Source of the DNA: Latrodectus hesperus
Taxonomy: Eukaryota > Arthropoda > Arachnida > Araneae > Theridiidae
Direction of reading: 5' to 3'
DNA length: 64,000 nt
Assembly: GCA_037975125.1 (NCBI GenBank)
Contig: CM075857.1
Span: forward strand, 73,799,345 to 73,863,344
Below are positions 60,746-64,000 of the stretch, piece after piece. A program made the translations under genes and the position numbers. Every line of letters starts with the position of its first letter. The first letter of the stretch is position 1. The notes under the pieces were generated by a model. That model was not told the origin of the DNA. It ran no database searches and was given only the letters and a program-made list of their open reading frames with translations.

Positions 60746-63700
60746 TTTGATAACAAAAATTTTAACGAGCCTTTTAAATATTTATCGCTTTTCATCCATT
60801 TACGATTGATTTGTTTTATTAAAATTTAATTTTTTATGTGTGAAACTGATTTTTCTACTTCTTTTTAAAATTTTGATTACCGTTGTGTCACCTTTTATCA
60901 GGATACATTCTCAGAAACGGAAGTTAAAAGTACTGGGTTTGTAAATGTGTTCACAGATCAGTTTAAAAAACACCAGAAATAAAATATAAAAATAAAAAAT
61001 AATAAAAAGCAATCTAATTAGAAGTTGTTTAGAAGTTCAATAAGATTTTTCTAAAAACATAACCGTGTAATAATTTTTACTTAAAAATAATCTGATTGTG
61101 CCGATGAATTAATAAAAAAGTTAATCATAATAACCTTAATCAAATTGGTTAATTAATAACTAATTGTAATTTTCTTTTCTAATTTAATGAAAACATCTCA
61201 ATTAAATAATTGATGTAACATATGGGTGTAATATGACAAAAATAATTCTGATAAATTATATTATAACATTTCTTTCTCCAAATCTCTTTTAAACACCAAA
61301 TTTCATTTAAATATTCACAAAATCACAACTATTTTAAAATTTTTAATTGTTTTTGAATATAACATATTACCCAAATATTTCTCAGCATGTAGGCAGTTAA
61401 AAAATATTTTCCATTGATAATATTTAGTTTTTCGCACTTCCATTGTTTTAATTGTGTGATATATATCCTTCAAAAAAAAGAATAAAGAGTTTTAAAATCT
61501 ATTTTTACTTTTCATAGTTATTAGCACGTAAATGTCAACCTATTTATTATTCTTAACTGTAACTGAAACTTAAAAATTCTTAAATATTCTAAGTACATTT
61601 TATTTCATATTTTATCGATTTAAACTAAGGGCTGTTTAAGTGTTCTTTTGAAAATTAAATAAACTTACAAAACATAATAAAAAAACAACTGTAAATCAAT
61701 AAAAACGTTTATTAAAATGTTTGTATGCGTCATCAATAAACTTTAAATAAAATAAGTTATTCGAAATTAAATTAATGAAAATAAAGATATATTTCAGCAT
61801 TATTTTATTAACAAAAATTATCAGCAGCAAAGATTATATAGACGAAATGATAACAGGTCAAATTAATTCGTCTCTTTAGACAAACATAAAAACAGGAAAA
61901 AAAGAGAATTTTTACTGAAAACAAACTTAAGCAATTCAAAACAAAATACATTTCTTACAATTAAATAATAAATTGAAAAATCTTCAATGCACAACCACAG
62001 TTCTTTATAAAAATCTCTATTATTGATGATTTTGAAACAAAGAAATTAAAAAATTACACATATTATTCACTTCTACCAAAGCGCAATTTTACCCATTTCA
62101 TTAAAAGGATAAACAATATAAGCGTGTTGCTATTAAAAATTTGTCATTAAATTAAGGAAATTTAAATTAATTAAGCATGCATAGTTAATATCATTAGAAA
62201 ATCAAAATAGCTCTTAAATTCCTTAGATTAATCCCCTCTTGAAAATCAATTGCCTTCATAAATTCTTTGTTCATTGTAAGTCTTTAATTAAGAACGATTT
62301 CATAAATGCTTAATTAAGCTCGACTATAAAAATATTTTAACAAACCACAAAATTCGAGAATTTTCTAATTAATTATATTAAAGTTACTAATCCAAAACTT
62401 TTTAAACATAATTAGAAATGTTATGAAAATGTGTTTTTTCCTTTTTAAAACATACAAATCTATTATAAGTCTGTTTCTTGCCTAGTTGTTAATTAATGCT
62501 TAATCTTAGTAACACATATTTTTAAGAAAAAGTTTAAAAATTTAATTATGTGAATATCATTTAAAAAATAATAATATCTTAATTGTTTAAATGTTACCTG
62601 TCTACTAAAATGTTACATTTTTATATATTTATATTTTATTTCCTATTATTATTTTATGTGATTTATTACTGAGTATTAATAAAGAAAATTGAACAATATT
62701 TTATGAAAAAATATTTCGTATTCAATTGCAGAGTTATTTTTAGTAATTTCTTATAATAAGCTTTGAACACGACTTAAATGTTCAAAAATACAGAATGCAT
62801 TGTTATCAAAAGTGTTGTTACAGTACTATAACTTGTTAATGAAATTCTGAGCAGTAAAATTTAATACATTAATATATTTTAATTTCTATATTACAATAAC
62901 GCATTTATCAAATCATAAATTAGTTATAAAATGCAGCTTTATATAGAAAATACAATATAAAAAATTATAAATGTTATATTCATAAAGTTTTAAGAGATGA
63001 GATTTCAGTAAAAAAGTAAATAATTCAACATATGAGATTAACATGTTGATAAGAACATTCCTCTATAGCTTAAAAATTCCAGATTTCAACCTGGTAAAGA
63101 GGCATAAAGTGCAAATTATAACATTTAGTAAAACTCTTTATTAATAAAAACTCCATATGAACTCCAGTTTTTGTTACATCAATTACAATCAATTTTTATA
63201 TTAATAGAACCAACATTTACTTAATATCAGTTCACGATCGTTTTCAGACATTTTCTTCACTTCAGTTGACTTGCGTTTACACCTGGAAATTTTAAAAACT
63301 ATGAAACTACCAAATATTATATATTGATAACGCTTATATATGTAAACAATCCAGGTTTTAATGTTTTTCATTGAATGAACAATTAAAGTTTGGGTAGAAA
63401 AACATTAATCCGGTCATTAACATATCGTCACTTGAGCATAAGTCAATTAAACAAGAAATGTCTTTTAATATAAATTGTTACATATACTTCACCTGTCAGG
63501 AAAACATAATAACGAGATTTATGAATAGTTAAAAATTCACAAAATGTAAAAATACCAAAAAAATGTAAAAAGAGCAAATAAGTGTAAAAATATTAAAGTC
63601 GTGTTTAAAAAATATTTATAGAAATACGCATTATTATTCCCATACGCAACCAAAAGTGTAGGTAACTATTTATAAATATATATAACCAATAATAATAAAT

Positions 63701-64000
63701 AATAATTATTATAAGTTATTGTAAACTTATGTGATTATATTTTCAATTTATAGATAAAAATTCAATTACGAAATCTCCAAGCAACTATTTCACATATGGT
63801 GATTATGTCAAATAAAAATATTTTTGCATATTATATTCATATAACTTTCAAGATAATAAAAACATGTGAATATTTTTAAAAAATAAACTAGGAATAATGC
63901 AGTGAGCAACAAATTCTTTGACTAAACAACAAAGTAATCCTATCAGATTTCTCAAAGCTGACAGGATCTGTGAGTGATAAGTCCTCGTATAATATCCTTC
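60746..64000. other. AT-rich non-coding DNA, nothing recognised
   Basis: No frame of 60 or more codons on either strand, no long array and no transposon ends. Homopolymeric runs and AATAAA words occur at the rate expected from composition. Confidence 0.65.

Overview
The window looks like intergenic or intronic DNA from an arthropod nuclear genome, most probably a spider or other arachnid. It is roughly three-quarters A+T by eye. It holds many long dinucleotide arrays, no operon-like gene packing, and decayed DNA transposons and tRNA-derived SINE fragments. The arachnid guess is an inference: it rests mainly on the Tc1-like transposase near 44-45 kb, whose N-terminus (MNRQPRRRHLDDLTR) I associate with a family common in spider genomes. 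No complete host protein-coding gene could be recognised. There is no intact tRNA gene, no rRNA and no CRISPR array.

Layout. 0-5 kb: AT-rich non-coding DNA with a tRNA-derived SINE head (about 1.2 kb) and an enhancer-like block (2.56-3.18 kb). 5.4 kb: a 143-bp TG array. 5.93-7.50 kb: a complete but dead Tc3/Tc1-like transposon on the minus strand, with nested inverted/direct repeat (IR/DR) ends. 7.5-29 kb: mostly featureless AT-rich DNA with two long AT arrays (13.1 and 24.7 kb), several old short duplications, and enhancer-like islands at 15.3-15.7 and 20.97-21.5 kb. 29.07-29.32 kb: a 254-bp MITE. 33.5-36 kb: a GC-richer unidentified island and a second SINE. 37.2-38.1 kb: a dispersed duplication, followed by an AT array at 38.8 kb. 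42.0-42.7 kb: two small minus-strand ORFs, one with a signal-peptide-like start, separated by a 21-bp tandem repeat. 43.6-45.5 kb: an (AT)n(GTAT)n array, then a second, GC-rich Tc1-like transposon sitting inside dinucleotide repeat. 47-50.3 kb: the most complex single-copy-looking sequence in the window (promoter-like motif, 18-bp perfect palindrome, CpG-rich homeodomain/E-box cluster). 50.6-50.9 kb: a 280-bp compound AT/AGAT array. 53.2-53.9 kb: a near-tandem 0.34-kb duplication. 55.1 kb: a third SINE head. 58.65-58.94 and 60.36-60.75 kb: two exon-like open frames, the latter followed by two hairpins.

The best-supported elements are the two transposons, the MITE, the SINE heads and the simple repeats. 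The exon-like frames, CNE-like islands and hairpins are hypotheses from local sequence character only. I found no convincing new multi-gene system; the most distinctive structures are the IR/DR transposon, the 17-bp perfect hairpin at 60.7 kb and the palindromic sites at 21.2 and 48.9 kb.
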